Source of the DNA: Centroberyx gerrardi
Taxonomy: Eukaryota > Chordata > Actinopteri > Beryciformes > Berycidae
Direction of reading: 5' to 3'
Length of the DNA stretch: 64,000 nt
Assembly (NCBI RefSeq): GCF_048128805.1
Contig: NC_136016.1
Location: forward strand, 22,923,676-22,987,675
In this document: piece after piece, positions 45,508-58,560 of the stretch
Position numbering within the stretch: position 1 is the stretch's first letter
Layout of the letters: each line of letters begins with the position of its first letter
The notes under the pieces: model-generated
Told to the model about the DNA's origin: nothing
Database searches by the model: none
The model's input: the letters and a program-made list of their open reading frames with translations, nothing else
Translations under genes and position numbers: made by a program

Positions 45508-47254
45508 CTGTGAAACCAAGACAGAGTCGCAGAGTTAAAAAGACCCAGAAACAAAAGCTTAACTAACTCAAGCTTAAAATACTCCATGAAACTGCGTCTT
45601 TACTTCCTTGATTTGATGAGTGTCCTATTGAAACATGTTGGGGCGGGACAGAACACAGGGAGGGATCATTCAAATGTGTAAACCAATGGGAGATCAGTCA
45701 GGGAGAGAAAGGCAGATTTATTTGATGGGAGGGAGTTTTTAATTTACTGGTGCAGCATGAGGTCACCATTAAAGATACTGTTTTCCAGGAAGTAAAAGTA
45801 ATGGGAGTTCATTCATGGGGATTTTAACTGTTAACAAATATACCAGGAGCTGAAGACAGTGTATGACAAGATTTTTATCTGAAAATACACCCGCTGAAAT
45901 CACAAAGTGGGGCTGCAGCAGAGCGTCCCATCTCCGCTAACTGAGACATTGTAGATTCACCCTGTCTGCTGCCGGGACGGTCACTTCTCTACCAACAGGA
46001 AGTGATGAATCAAAACTTGAGTGAAATCCAAACTGTCTACGGACTCACCGACGTTACATCTTCTCCTCTCGTCTCTTTGGTTTCTTTGGTCTAAAGCATC
46101 GCAGACCGGCCGCTTGGTAAACATGAGCGAGCTGTGTGACGCTTACTGACCTCATGTTAGAGGATTTCTGGGTATTGTAGTCGTATTGTAGTAGAACTGT
46201 ATGTAATGTCAAACACACCGTCAGGCGTTTGACGGACAGCGACATGCAGGAGGAGTTAACCCTCGCTGCCGTTTGCGGGTGGAAACTTGCAGACTTGCCC
46301 AGTGAAGCTTTAACTCCTATCTTGGTCCTCAGATGGATTTGTGGAACCCAACTGGCGTCCTTCCTCTCCTGCCAGAGCCTCTCTGCTCTTTTCAGCCCGC
46401 TTCAGAAGCCGCTTTATCGGCGTGACGCAAACCCCGACCACAAATCCCCGACTCCCAGAATAAACTGGTGGCTGATGTGGCTGTGAACCCACAGCGCCCG
46501 ACTTCCACAGGACGCCATACCCCCACATTCCCGGCCTTTCTGTTCACCTTCAGCTGTTAACGTCTTTCACAATTCATGTACTCTAGTTACGTTTGGTCCG
46601 CCGGAAATCATTCAAGTCAGTGGAGGAGCTCCGTAATGGGAGTAGAAACGCAACGCCCCCTTGTGGACGGCGGATCCGTTCACAACGGAGTGGTGGATAC
46701 TTCAAATGTTGCATTGGCAGCAGACCGACAGAATCTGACGTTTTCTTCCCGAACCACCGAAGAAGATGGCAACGTCTGCGTCTTTTCAAATTTCAGGTGG
46801 TGCACAACCTCGCAAATTAATCCAATGCAGCCAGTGGTTTTGGCCACAATTAAGACATTTTGACTAGGCATACTCTGATGCATCTGTTTCCATATGAAGC
46901 ATGAACCAGCTTTAACTCTGCGTATCCAAGCTTTCATATTCCTCACTTACTGCGTCTGCCCTTCACACACTGAGTTCTACAAACTGAACAGACTGCTGTG
47001 AGTTTTGGATCTCGACACCAGACCGTCTCCAGACTGAACCGCCTCCAGACTGAACCGCCTCCAGACTGAACCGCCTCCAGACTGAACCGCCTCCAGACTG
47101 AAGTGTTACACTGGTACTCTACCTGGATCTTGTTGAAGTACTGTCCCGCGTCAAAGGGAACAACGTTGTAGGTGGAGATGCCAATCACCGGCTTATCTGT
47201 GGGGTTCTTGGCTCTGTAGAAGGCCAGGGCTGTCTCTCCTGGTACCACCTGCAG

Positions 47255-47301
<47 letters not shown>

Positions 47302-48176
47302 TAACAGGATAATTCTTGCCTTCATTTATTTATAGATTCAGGGGCTAAGAGGGATTTTTATGTGACCCCAGATAGGAAAGCTGGCATTAAAACCATCAAA
47401 CATAGGCCTGTTTCAAGAGCGACTCTTAACCCCTTACACCCTGATTTTCTCCTTACATTTCCCCTTAAGTAACTTCAAACTAAAAAAAAAAAACTGTTTT
47501 TCCAGACTGTGCAACAAAGCCACATACATATTCTGTATCTGCTTGTTCCAACACTTCATTGAAGCTGCTGATACTGAGTGAAATATTCAAACCCAAGACG
47601 CTGCTCCATTACATCAAATGGAAAAAATCTAGATGTCTTCATTTTCTACACATTTCCCTGTAATTCAGCCTGACATGTTTGGTGTCTTTGGAAACCTTGG
47701 GATCTCGACTAGAATTTAAAATAAAATTCTCTGGGTTTGAACAAAGCTTGGCCGCGCAACATGCGTTTGTAATGATGGAGCCTCCGGTGGGACCAACAGG
47801 GTGGAAAATAATTATACAAATTTTAGAGAAAACAGGAGCTATGATGTGAAATAGAAAATATTATGAGCAATACTTGGTATCAAGAACATCCATGGCAGAA
47901 ATCTTCAGGATGGGTACTACAAGAATGTATTGGAAAAAACCAAAGAGGGTCGGAGGCTCCCTGCTGTGATGAAGTCACATGTGAGTAAGTGATAAATCTT
48001 CAGAGAAATTTTCTTACGAAGATCTCCGTCTGCTGCGGCCGGAAGTTCCACTGCATGCTGGCGTGCGTGTCGGCGTTGAAGGTGATCTTGATGACGCGGT
48101 CCTTCACCCGCTTCATCGTCTCCACCTGATCGGTGTCGTGTCCCGCCACCGCCGTGCCGCCCAGCCCCGACGCCTG

Positions 48177-48210
<34 letters not shown>

Positions 48211-49593
48211 ACACAAGTTCAAGGTTTTGTTACCAGCCAGAAGAATTTTTTTAAACAGAGATGACAAACAACCCTTCTATCGTTTTCCTTAGCTCTTATT
48301 TTACTTATTTTCCTCACACTTCTGTCTTATACGATCATTCTGTGGTGACAGGAATATTGTCAAGGTGCTGTGGCCTTGTCCCGTGAATCCTTACAATTAT
48401 TCACCTATATATTTTCCTAACACTTGCTTACCATTCTGGTGATCAAGGAATTTAAGGAATTGAGGAATTTACTCTACTGTTGCTACCATTGTAAGTCACT
48501 CTGGAAATTAGTTCCACCTAAATGTCTAAAATAAATAATCCAAGCAACCAATAGCTTCTTTTGGACAGTTTAAGATTACATTTTTCCTCGTTTTCATCCC
48601 CTCTTTTCCCTTAGTATTTAGGGAGTGTGTCATATCTGCACCTAGATAATTATGACACTCGTACCATGGCAGCCATTGTAGAATAACCCCTTCAAGGGTT
48701 AATGCTGCAGCTATCCTGAAATAATACAGCATACAATTATTTCTTTAATGCTATAAAGTAGAACAATGTATTATATTGTAATATCTGTCAACCGACTAGT
48801 TACCAGACCATGCCTTGTAACTTCCGATGGATCAAAAGAGAACAGAACTGTATTTTTCCTAAAACGATTTCTCTTAGGTACGGAGCAAATCTGCAGCAGT
48901 AGTTCAGCAAGCATGAAAAAACTATAGTGTCTCCATCTGTAAATCCATTCACCCTCATGGAACAAATACAGCCAAGGATAATTTCTAGTAATCTAAAATC
49001 ATGACCAATTGAAATTAAAGACCACAATTCCCATAAACCCTGTGGCTTCCTGCTGCCAAAAGCCAATAACAGCCCTTAATAACAGCCAATATACATAAAA
49101 AATAAACTGTAGTGTAGAGGCCGGCACAGGCTGCCAATCCTCATGGTGTTGATCTCGTTTGTTTATGATAATTATACTAATGCCTCAAAATTAATGTGGT
49201 GATGATTTATTGATGTTAAAATGCTGCACATAGCACCTATAAGAGAGATTTCTTCAGTGTTTTCCGCCCTCTCACCTGGCAGTAGAGCCTGTAGAGCGGC
49301 ACGGCGGCGTACGACAGACCGATCATCCCCACGCCGGCGGCGGCGATGTACGTCAGCACCGTCTTGTTCCTCGTCTTCCACTCCTCCTCCTGGCTCTTGG
49401 TCTGCCTCTTCCGGCTCTTGACGCCCCGGCTCTGTGTGTTGAAGCGCAGAGGGATCCTCCGCCACAGGAAGCGCTGGGCCTGAGAGTGTAAACCCCTCGA
49501 CCCGTCGCACCGGAGCGACCGGGCGCACCGTGACAACAGCAGAGAGGTGTTACGGCAGCAAAGGGACTCTCGGACCAGGAAGGGGAGCAGCAT
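45319..49593 (-). CDS. cox11: cox11, mitochondrial copper chaperone for cytochrome c oxidase, complete, four exons
   Basis: Coding exons in order are 49593-49276, 48173-48018, 47248-47123 and 45507-45319, together 789 nt (262 aa plus stop). All introns are phase 0 with GT/AG ends. The N terminus is rich in Arg, Ser and Leu, as in a mitochondrial presequence (about aa 1-60). SQEEEWKTRNKTVLTY leads into one membrane span (about aa 80-101) ending AAVPLYRLYCQ. The intermembrane-space domain carries KITFNADTHASMQWNF, NPTDKPVIGISTYNV and the copper-binding CFCF (aa 201-204), then EEQRLNPQEEVDMPV. COX11 delivers copper to the CuB site of COX1. Length and exon breaks match vertebrate COX11; the diverged presequence is normal for the family. 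It is head to head with the PDZ gene to its right. Confidence 0.97.
45508..47122. other. cox11 intron 3
   Basis: It holds diverged sequence of the AGCTGCACTAGGCAA MITE family (about 45765-46190, including CAAAGTGGGGCTGCAGCAGA and TTTCTGGGTATTGTAGT). A 16-bp tandem repeat CCGCCTCCAGACTGAA, about five units, lies at 47025-47100. Confidence 0.6.
47123..47248 (-). CDS. cox11: cox11 coding exon 3
   Basis: A 126-nt exon runs from VVPGETALAFYRAKNPTD to DAGQYFNKIQ. The acceptor TTCTGCAG follows a TG microsatellite; the donor is GTAGAG. Confidence 0.97.
47249..48017. other. cox11 intron 2
   Basis: A CA microsatellite (about 47254-47300) abuts the exon 3 acceptor. The rest is AT-rich with no element recognised. 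Confidence 0.5.
48018..48173 (-). CDS. cox11: cox11 coding exon 2
   Basis: A 156-nt exon runs from ASGLGGTAVAGHDTD to WNFRPQQTEIF. The acceptor CGCCAG sits immediately after a TG microsatellite; the donor is GTAAGA. Confidence 0.97.
48783..48935 (+). repeat. Dispersed repeat R2, copy 2
   Basis: It shares CCGACTAGTTACCAGACC, CTTGTAACTTCC, AAAGAGAACA, TTTCCTAAA and GTAGTTCAGCAAG with copy 3. It lies in cox11 intron 1. Confidence 0.7.
49145..49260 (-). mobile_element. Fragment of a third TTAA-type MITE family
   Basis: In inverse it reads GCATTTTAACATCAATAAA, TCATCACCACATTAATTTTG, matching 59915-59960. It ends about 20 bp from the cox11 exon 1 donor. Confidence 0.65.
49276..49593 (-). CDS. cox11: cox11 coding exon 1
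   Basis: A 318-nt exon encodes the presequence and transmembrane segment, ending at YRLYCQ with donor GTGAGA. The ATG chosen is the first in the frame and gives a basic, non-acidic N terminus. Confidence 0.94.
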
Positions 49594-49682
49594 GGCTGTC
49601 AGTGTAGTGAGTCCACAGCTGATCCTGGATCAGTAGAGGGTAACTCACCTGGTGGAGGACAAACACAGTCAGTGAACTAATA

Positions 49683-49850
49683 CACTTTATAATAATAAAC
49701 TTTATTTATATAGCACTTGTCAAAACAATGTTACAAAGTGCTGTACAGAAGAGTAAAAGCAGGCTACAAATATAACAGCCCAAAAACTATAAAGTAAAGA
49801 CAATAAATATAGCATAGCTATAGGCTTTTCAATAAAACTAAGTTTTTAGA
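49683..49850 (-). mobile_element. LINE-like 3' terminus
   Basis: In inverse it ends AGTGCTATATAAATAAAG with a TTATTATTATA tail, like those at 28860-28900 and 850-890. It lies just upstream of cox11. Confidence 0.5.
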
Positions 49851-52268
49851 AGGGAATTTAAAAAAAGATACCAATTCCCCTAACCGGAGCAATTTGCTAT
49901 TAAAGGGGCAATAACTACGGTTTTTACTGCCCCATAGTACAAAATGACCATAATAAAAACTCTCCACATCGATACGTGTTGTTCTCTCTTGTGTGGAAAA
50001 AAAAAAAACATCACACCAAACTCCCTTAAAAAAATTGACAATCTGATGTGGATTTGCATATCATGTGCATGCCTCATAAAATTTTACTCAGTAACTTTTC
50101 TAATTATTATTAGTGGCCAGTCTAAAATTCGGCATGCATCCAACTCTCCAAGCAGCACTTATGTCAATAAAATATCAATATCATATCTGTTATTCCACCA
50201 AAAATATACCATGGAGAGCAGTAGGGAGCAGCCATAATCTCTTCTAAATGTTGAAATTTTGGTGAAATTTAGTGTTGTATGGATAGTATATATGCCGAAT
50301 TTGCCAGTGCACACTAACGATTCTTAAACGGTGTTATGTCATATTCTACCAGGCATGTATGAGTGCCGAAAAGCAATGCAGCATTATTTTTTTTTTAAAT
50401 TAGGGTTGAGTTAGGGTTAGGATTACCCGTTTCACCACACAACATAGCACGGAACGCGTATCGGGGCTAAGTGTCTAATTCATCAAGTGTGTAATAGCCT
50501 CTCTGAAGATTCAACAAGCTGTCAGATTTAGTAGAGCACCTAGCATAAAGCTAACGCTAGCTAAACCAGGAGTCACCGGCTACTTGTCCGAACAGCTAGC
50601 TCACGAGCTTTAGCTTGCTAACAGTATATAGTTTACGGAATAACTGGAAGAACAAAATGACTATCTGACTGTCACCCAGTTTACTGAAGATATTAATATT
50701 ACCTTGAAAAGGCTGGTACCTCCGCTGACAAATTCCACTATCATTCACCCTTGGACGGCATAACTTTACAGAACATGTACAGCAGAAACATATGTAACAC
50801 TTGTGTAACAGCGCACAGGTTCCCCCTTCCCCACACGCTTAAAAACAAAGGTTCCGCTGGTTCCGTTGTTCCCTATTGTCAGATGGCAGTTGGACTGAGT
50901 GTGTAACATAGAGATATAACAGTTATAACAGATATAACAGTGTTATATCTCTATGGTGTGTACCTGCTAACGTTTCTACTATTGCATGTTTACCTCCGCT
51001 AACGAAGTAAAAGAGAGGTTGTTTTCATCCATATCTGTCTGTGTGTTTGTCTGTCTGTTAGCAAAATATCTCAAAAAGTTACCAACGGATTTGGCTAAAA
51101 TCTGGTGGACAGACAGGATTTGGCCCAAGGCTCAGTTGATTAGATTTTGGTGATGACCTGGATCTGGGATTTCCGTCATTTACACAATTACTGTATTTTA
51201 GCCAGAACTATGCTGCGTTCAGGCGCTGCTGGGAAAGTCCAATATCTGGGACTTCCAAGTCGGCTGCTAAACATGTTGCTTTCACGTGCTATTTTGTCAG
51301 AAAATCAAACCCAGAAGACAAACGATAAACAAACAGAAAAGCTTTGACAGTTGGAGAATTGTTCAGCGTTGGTGGAGGTTTGCGGTTTGCTCCTGAGAGA
51401 CTTCTAGTTCTGGTTATACATATGATGTTATTTGAATTTACTAACTCTGTTCCTTTAAATTAATTGTGCATAATTATATTTTGAATAATACTGATATATT
51501 ATAGGCTATTAGTATATTATCAATACAATATATGATTTAATATTATGCTGATAATAGAGGCACAGAGGTTCGTTCCTATACTGGATAAAAGAACATTTCT
51601 ATTTTTATTATTATCCTTACCTATTTTTCATCTTTCTTTTTTAATGTCATTTTACTACAAATTATGTACTTTTTGTGTTCTAATCTGAAGCACATTGAAT
51701 ATGCCTCATGTATAAATAAGTTTTCCTTGCCTTGCCTTGCCTAAATGAGATCAATAACCAGACTCATTGATAAAGACGTTGCCTCCAGGCAGGATAACAA
51801 GCCTTCTGACTCTTTGGCCTCATCCTTAATCTCTCCATCTCAACACCTCCTCTGGAAGCCGTCCAGACATGCTCAGAGCTTCCTCCTCCCCCTCCTCCCG
51901 CTCTTCCTTCTCTTCCTCCTCCTCCTTCTCTTCCTCCTCCCCCTCCTCTTCCTCCTCCTCCTCCTCCTCCTCTTCCTCCGGGAATTAGCCCAGTAAACTG
52001 TGGTGTCAGGCAGCATATAGTAAACATTCAGACAGGAATTAGAGACGTTCAGCCGCAGCAGCTGCTCCTTCAGAGGCTGCAGATTAACGCTGCTGTCTTC
52101 TTCTTCTTCTTCACTTCTGTCGCTCTTCTTCTTCTTCTTCTTCTTCTTCTTCTTCTTCTTCTTCTTCTTCTCCTGCTTCTGCTTTCTGCTCTCCTTCTCT
52201 TCCTGTCCGCCCTGTTTTCTGTTTCCACCTGACAGATTTGGTTCGGTGGCGTTACAGCTGGACAGGTA

Positions 52269-52299
<31 letters not shown>

Positions 52300-52355
52300 T
52301 TGTGGGTATGGATGTATGTGTGTGTGCACATTCAAGTGTGTGGAGGGATGGGTAA

Positions 52356-52403
<48 letters not shown>

Positions 52404-52942
52404 GTAGGTGTGTGTGCGTTTGTTTCTCTGTACTTAATGTGTATGTATGTTTGTGTGTGTGTGTGTTGTGCGTGGGTGTGTTTCTATATGTGTGTGTTTG
52501 TGTGTATGTATATGTGTGTGTTATATGTGTATGGGTTGGTTGGTGTATGTGTGTGTGTGTGTCAGTGTCTGTGTACATGTACGTGTGTTTGAGTGTGTGT
52601 GTGTGTTGTGGTGGGTGGTGGATGGGTGTGTGTTTCTATGTATATGTGTGTGTGTGTATCTTTGTGTACATGTATATATGTGTATATGTTTGTGTTTGTT
52701 TCCATGTATGTGTGAGTGTTTTTTTGTGTATGTGAGTGTAGAGTGTGTGTGTGTGTGTGTGCATAGTCTATGTGTGTGTATTTAGAAATTTAGAAAAACA
52801 CACGCTCATGCACTCATATTAAGTGCATGAGTGTGAACTTTGTATTCCTACATTTCTAAATTACCCCATTTCGCCACATTTAAAGGGATCATTTAAAGTT
52901 TCCTCTTAGTCAAAGTGTTTGTGTGCATGTGCATGTGCTTAA

Positions 52943-52991
<49 letters not shown>

Positions 52992-53293
52992 CTGACGGAC
53001 GGGTATCAGCATGGATTAGTGAGTAAAGGTAAGCGTGTGTCTCTCCCTGTCTAGGCGGATTTCCATCCCTCTCCTCTCCTCTCCTCTCCTCTCCTCCTCT
53101 CCTCTCCTCTCTGCGGTCACACACACACACACACACCGACCTCGACTGAACCACCGCCGCCGCCGCCGTCTCCTCTCATCCCGTCTCCTCCGAACAGCCC
53201 ACTCCTGTCTCATGGCGGCATAATACTGTGTGTGTGTGTGTGCGTGAGTGTGTGAGTGTGTGTGAGTGGCTTCTCGTCTCGGACAGTCGTGCG
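49851..53293. other. Intergenic, cox11 to stxbp4-like gene
   Basis: It holds a perfect 15-nt inverted repeat (50907-50921 and 50941-50955), a CCT/CTT tract (51886-52170), a long mixed TG tract (52268-52780), a 14-nt hairpin (52801-52835) and a GT run (about 52949-52988). The 53040-53120 stretch is a CTCCT repeat. ORFs over these are artefacts. Confidence 0.6.
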
Positions 53294-53349
53294 ATGCCAT
53301 TACTCCCTCAGGAGGCTGAGCGATTCGATGGGCTGTCTCTCCTCTACTG
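53294..53349 (+). CDS. Candidate upstream coding exon of the stxbp4-like gene
   Basis: An ATG at 53294 opens MPLLPQEAERFDGLSLLY and two more bases, then a strong donor GTGAGT. It lies at the end of a CpG- and CCG-rich stretch (53130-53300), the kind of place a promoter and first exon would occupy. Splicing to the acceptor at 60980 keeps the frame open into MGPHGINR. This is inference; without a transcript it may be chance. Confidence 0.3.
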
Positions 53350-56300
53350 GTGAGTCCTTTCCTCGCTTCCTTTCCTTCCTTCCTTTCTCTCCCTCACTGT
53401 GTTCTTGTATTTACGGCTCGTTTTAAAAGAGGAAAACTTCCCTTCCTGTGGGGATTTTACAGCTTTAAATTCTGTTTTTCTGCCTTGTTCTCGCTGGTTG
53501 TTTTGCTGCGGCGGCTCATGTGGGTCACAGACTTCAGGAGAGGTGAATTGGGTTACAGCCTGTTTACCGGCTCCGGAGGTTAAGTCAACGTGTGTGTGTG
53601 TGCAGCGCTGGATGTCACACACACACACACACACACACCTATATCAAAGGATAACACTGCTTTTTTTAACCCTTCCTGCACACAGTCAGCATAGGTTCAG
53701 ATGTCAGCGCTCGTTCAAACTTTCTGTTTTCTCCTTATATTTCATTGAGTTGCTGAGTCGAGTGTTTTCATCTCCGCTCTGCCTCCCGTCAGTCAGCTGA
53801 CGCCACAGGAAGAAATGACAAGAAGTCTCCTCCAGGAAAACAAACTTTACTGTCACATCCATGGGCTTTTTATTTAGGGCTTCTTTGTTCATTTCAAGCT
53901 AGGTTTGACACCGTAAAGTTTGGATTTTAAAAACTGCGTAAAATGTAAAAAAAATGACTGGGGGAATGTAAACTAGACATAAACAGAAGTAAATCTAAAA
54001 GTCTAAATGACACTAGTGTTCTCCTTTAATAAGACCACAACAGTCAGAGAATCAGACCAACACACTGACTGTTGATCTTTTCTCATCTAATCTCATCTAA
54101 TAAAGCATTCCTCAGTCTCATCTATCTGTTCTGCAAACCAAAGCTTTTATCCAACATACAGCTACAGCATACAGTGGCTGCTGCTCACCATATGGCACAC
54201 TGCCATGATAATCTGTCAGCATATGGATCCATCTGTGTCGGGATCTGTATGTAATCTGTATGGATCCATCTGCTGCGGTTTAAAGCAGCGGTTCTCTTTT
54301 GTTTTTTTAAGATTGTTTCATGCCATTCTTATTTGTTTATGTCTCATAATCCCAAAAACGTGTACCGATGTTGCAGTTGTAAATATGCAGAATACAAAAT
54401 TATGATTTTTAGAAGCTGCAGTTGTTCATTTTTTTGTTTACAAGCATGATCTGAAATTTGTATCTCAGAAATATATATCGCTGTTGTTGTGAAACCTTGT
54501 GAAAAACTCCAGTTTGGGTGATTTTCATGTTTTTAACTTCAACTGAAGGCTTACATTCTCCTCTGTGGGTTGAAAAAATTCTGCGACACTTGGACTTATT
54601 AAACTTTTTCAAAACCCCAGTGGATAAACTCAAAATACATGACAGTTAAGACAAAAACAAGGCTGATTTTCTTAAAAGTTAATATTTTACAGATACAAGG
54701 TTTTCACTCGACATCTTTTGCCCCTCGAGCCTCCAAATACTCCGGTCAAATTTGTCAACTCTCGCTAGAAGTAACCATGTGACATCATACACTAATTTGC
54801 ATATCATTATATTAGCTGTCAGTGGAGGGCGGGGCTACAGTGTGTGTGGGATCATCAGACCTCTTTGGATTAGACAAGCAAGTAGCACAAATCAGCATCA
54901 GCTGTGCTAATTTATCACCAAACACTCTGGATTCATCACTTTAAGACTTTTCCCCATCGTCAGAAAGTCACTACATTTGTCACTATAGTCGCTTTGGAGG
55001 AATAAAGTCACCAGGAGGTCTGAGAAGTCTTTAAATTTAGTGATAAAGTCGCCGAATTAGCAGCAGTGTGAGAACCACTGGCACATTAAAGAGGTGCTAT
55101 TACAGGAATTCAACTTTTCCTCCATTTATATACATAAATGATCACTGATATTTAATGAAAACACTGTTAAAATTTGACTTTGTTTGACTGCTTAAAGTTA
55201 TGTCATTTTCAAAAATCCTTCCTTTATTTCCCGGGCAGTTTCAAAACTAACTCCGGTGAACGCATCACAGCTGGACTCGGTCCTGATTGGCTCCCTCACT
55301 AAAGAATGACTGAAATCCGTCCAATCAGGGTCCAGTTTGCAGCGTGTGAACCCGGAAAGCCTCCACTCAGCAGGATTAGCTCTTTTGAATTAGAGGAGCC
55401 GCTGCTGTCGGCCAATCAGAGTCCAGTACTGTGACGACTTCACATTCATTCAGTAAAAACCCTTTCAACAAAACTACATTACACATTACGTTACATTAAA
55501 CTTATTATTATTATCTTCGGGGGCTTTTTTTGCCTTTATTATGACAGTTTGATTATTATTATTATTAAACTGCATTACACTACATCTATTTGCACAACAT
55601 GATAAAGAACCTTACTCCTCTTCCTCTTGGTCTTATCGACAGTAGATTCGAAAACAAACTGAAGCTGAACATCATGGGACCTTTAACAGTAATATTCCCG
55701 AGCATCTGCCCCGTGTGTCTCTGCTGCCGTGTTGCTGTTGTTCCTCCGGCAGCCGGCCCGTGCGACGCTGCAGGTAATGCAGATTATCAGGTATTAAGTG
55801 ATCAGTTTAATTGCTGCCTTGTGTCCCGGCAGCTGGCCTCGCTTCAGCTATTGTCATCTGTTTGTCGCCGCTGTCGCCGTGAGGAATACCGCTGCACAGA
55901 AGTGAAGTTTACTAGCAAACTAAGCTGACTGTGCAAAACATTAGGGACACTTGCTGTTTTCATGAGGAACGCTGAAGAGGTGAATCCAGGTAAATAATCC
56001 TTATTGATTTCTCTTATTGAATCTGTACCGATCAGAAAGGGAGAGATGTAGATGAAGTGAAGCAGACGAGTTAAGAGAGTGATTTTGACTTTTATTTTTT
56101 TAATTTAGTGTACATGTCAACGCTTAAAGCTGCACTAGGCAAGAGTTTTATGTAAAAATGCCCACATCTCATCAGCCTAAACCACAAATTTAGGCTCCAA
56201 CAGAGAACAGCGTCTCCGTCCGATCAATTTAACGCACCGTAGATTCGCGCTGTTGATGCTCTGTGTTCACGCCAAGCGTGGTCAGATCGGTTTATCTGAA

Positions 56301-58560
56301 CTCTGCAGTGTTTCCTCCTTTAGTTGGTTTGGTTTGTCCAGGTGAGAACGATGACCTTTGAACTCTGGGTGGCACCAAATAACGACACCGAGAGTTTTGG
56401 TCACAAATGCACTGCAAAAGCTTTCTCTTGTCTCCAAACTTATTAAGCTTATTTTAGGAATTTTTTTTTTGTGAAATCATCTCACTGCACTGGCAGATAA
56501 TTTTACCGGTTTCAACAAATTTTTACATTTTTTCCAGGAGAATGTAACTTGTTTCAGGACATTTTCTTGGTAAAAGTGAAATTGTCTTTGGAGAAAGTTT
56601 CTTGTTTACAGATTTTCTTCATTGTTTTATGATGATTTCTTGAAAGAAGTCATATTGGCATGAATCAAGTGAAATTTACTGAAAGCAGCAGATTATCTGC
56701 CAGTGCAGTGAGAGAATTTCACTAAAAATATCATGAAATAAGCTGATAGGTCTGGAGACAAGAGAACATCACTGGACAGCTTGTCAGGTTTTGCAGTATG
56801 GAACTAAACTAAACTAAACTAAACTAAACTAAACTAAACTAAACTATCTGAACAAGCTGAACATATCTGAATCTTGTTTTAAAGTGATGTTTTGCTTTGA
56901 AGAGAAGATTGAATGCTCTTGTTCTTGATTTTGCTTTCAGAAATGGGGAGAATGATCAAATCCTGGTTTGGCAAACATTTAATACTCACAGTTTTTCAAA
57001 AGAGGGACACCAAGGCAAAAAGCAAAAATCAAAACTTGTAGATGAAACAGCTTTTCACTGAGGCAAACAACCCATACAACCCATACAGTAAATCTGTTTT
57101 TAAAGTCTTTTTTTTTGTGGTAAATCAAATTGACTCTGTATTCTTCTTTTGAAATTCAGTTCTAACCCTGATAGCTGGAGAGCAGCGACTCAGCTACTCT
57201 ACTTCATATTAAACATTTTAATTTCAACCTGTTTGTTGTTCACAATCCCTCTATATTACGAGCCGCTAGAAATCGAAAAAGCAGTTTTCAGAATGAAACA
57301 GGGGGATTTGAGGATAAAGGGAACAAAGCTCTGCAGAATATGAGAAGGAGCAACAAAGAAAAGATGATGGAGACAGGAGGAGAAATAATGCAGATGGGGA
57401 GAAGTGACAGGAAAACAGATCTGGAAGCTGCTGATTCTCGGATGCCGTCTCCCTTGAATGCACATTTGCTTCCACTGCCTTTCTTCCATTGCTTTACAGT
57501 GGCAGCTATTGAAAAAGTCCCCCTTCATGCATCTATCTATCTTGTGTTAGTTCTGCAGATCTAATTCTTTCTTGAAAGTTTTACAGTAACGCAAAACTTG
57601 AGTGTCTCTCAGCCAACTAGTTCCCAGACTGGGCCTTGCAACTTCCAATGGCTGTAAAGAGAACAAACCTTGATTTTTCCAAACATTTCCTCTTGTGGAT
57701 GGAACAAAAGTGCCGCAATAGTTCAGCCAGTGTGAAGGAAACAGTGTCACATCTGTCTGTTTAGGTTAACCTCCTTAAAGCACAGACACAAATGAGGAGA
57801 CTTTCACTGTTGGACACCCACATCATTTGGTCCGGACTTTATTAAATTTTTGCCAAGTTCGGATCATTCTGACAGGTGTGAACACGCCATGCGGACTTGG
57901 GTACTGACCAAAAACTTGAAAAAAGGTTCACCAAAATTCAACAGTCTCAGTCCTTTTCCATTTTGGACCGTGGTGCGGATTATTTAGGGTTTGTCCAACC
58001 CAAAGAGAGGAAATGATGATATGTGTGCAGTGATTTGTTGGTTCACAGCGGGTTGATTGGTTTGTTTTAACCGAATTACAGCAAAGTTTACAGTCCTGGC
58101 TTGGTCAGTATGGTAATCACCGAGCCAGCAGCGACTCTGGAGTCTTAACAATATTCTTTTCTCTTTTTTCTCCACAGTCGGTAAAGAGCCGCTATGTTTC
58201 TTAAGTGCCACCTTGGCCAATATTTTACAGAAACGGACGTATACACACTCACCTAACGCGTGCGTACTGTTGACACGGGAGTGCTTCTGTCTTGTCGATA
58301 TTTTTGTATTGACAAAAAGCATTCTACAGTATATCAGATCAATCAGATGTACCTAAAGCACGTAAGAGAAGCAACAAATTGTAAATCACCATCATGTTTT
58401 CACAAGATACTGTGTATCTGTATTACGCAGCTTTGTTGAATACTCAGTCCTGAGATCTGTTATTTCTGAATAACAGATCAGAGCGTCACTCTGCAGCCAA
58501 GAAGTCCGCTCCATTTTGTTGATTTCTTTGTTGATTTCCAATGAAGATAACTAGTTTTCA
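53350..58560. other. Upstream region of the stxbp4-like gene
   Basis: No exon with family character is recognised. It holds a CA run (about 53614-53637), repeat fragments at 56127-56405, an AAACT pentamer run (about 56803-56846) and repeat R2 (57603-57760). A 5' UTR exon could be hidden here. Confidence 0.4.
57603..57760 (+). repeat. Dispersed repeat R2, copy 3
   Basis: It shares CCAACTAGTTCCCAGAC, CTTGCAACTTCCAATGG, AAAGAGAACA and ATAGTTCAGCCAG with copy 2, in the same orientation. Confidence 0.7.

Larger units (their letters stand above)
48174..49275. other. cox11 intron 1
   Basis: It contains a CA microsatellite next to the exon 2 acceptor (48178-48206), a retroposon tail (about 48345-48540), repeat R2 (48783-48935) and, from 49145, an inverse fragment of a MITE also present at 59897. 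Confidence 0.6.

Noticed and set aside
49640..49655. Donor-like CAGGTGAGTT upstream of the cox11 start
   Set aside because: Only about 50 nt separate it from the start codon, too short for an intron ending before the ATG, so it was not used to define a 5' UTR exon.
52238..52785. Overlapping Cys/Val-rich ORFs up to 165 codons
   Set aside because: They are translations of a TG microsatellite tract.
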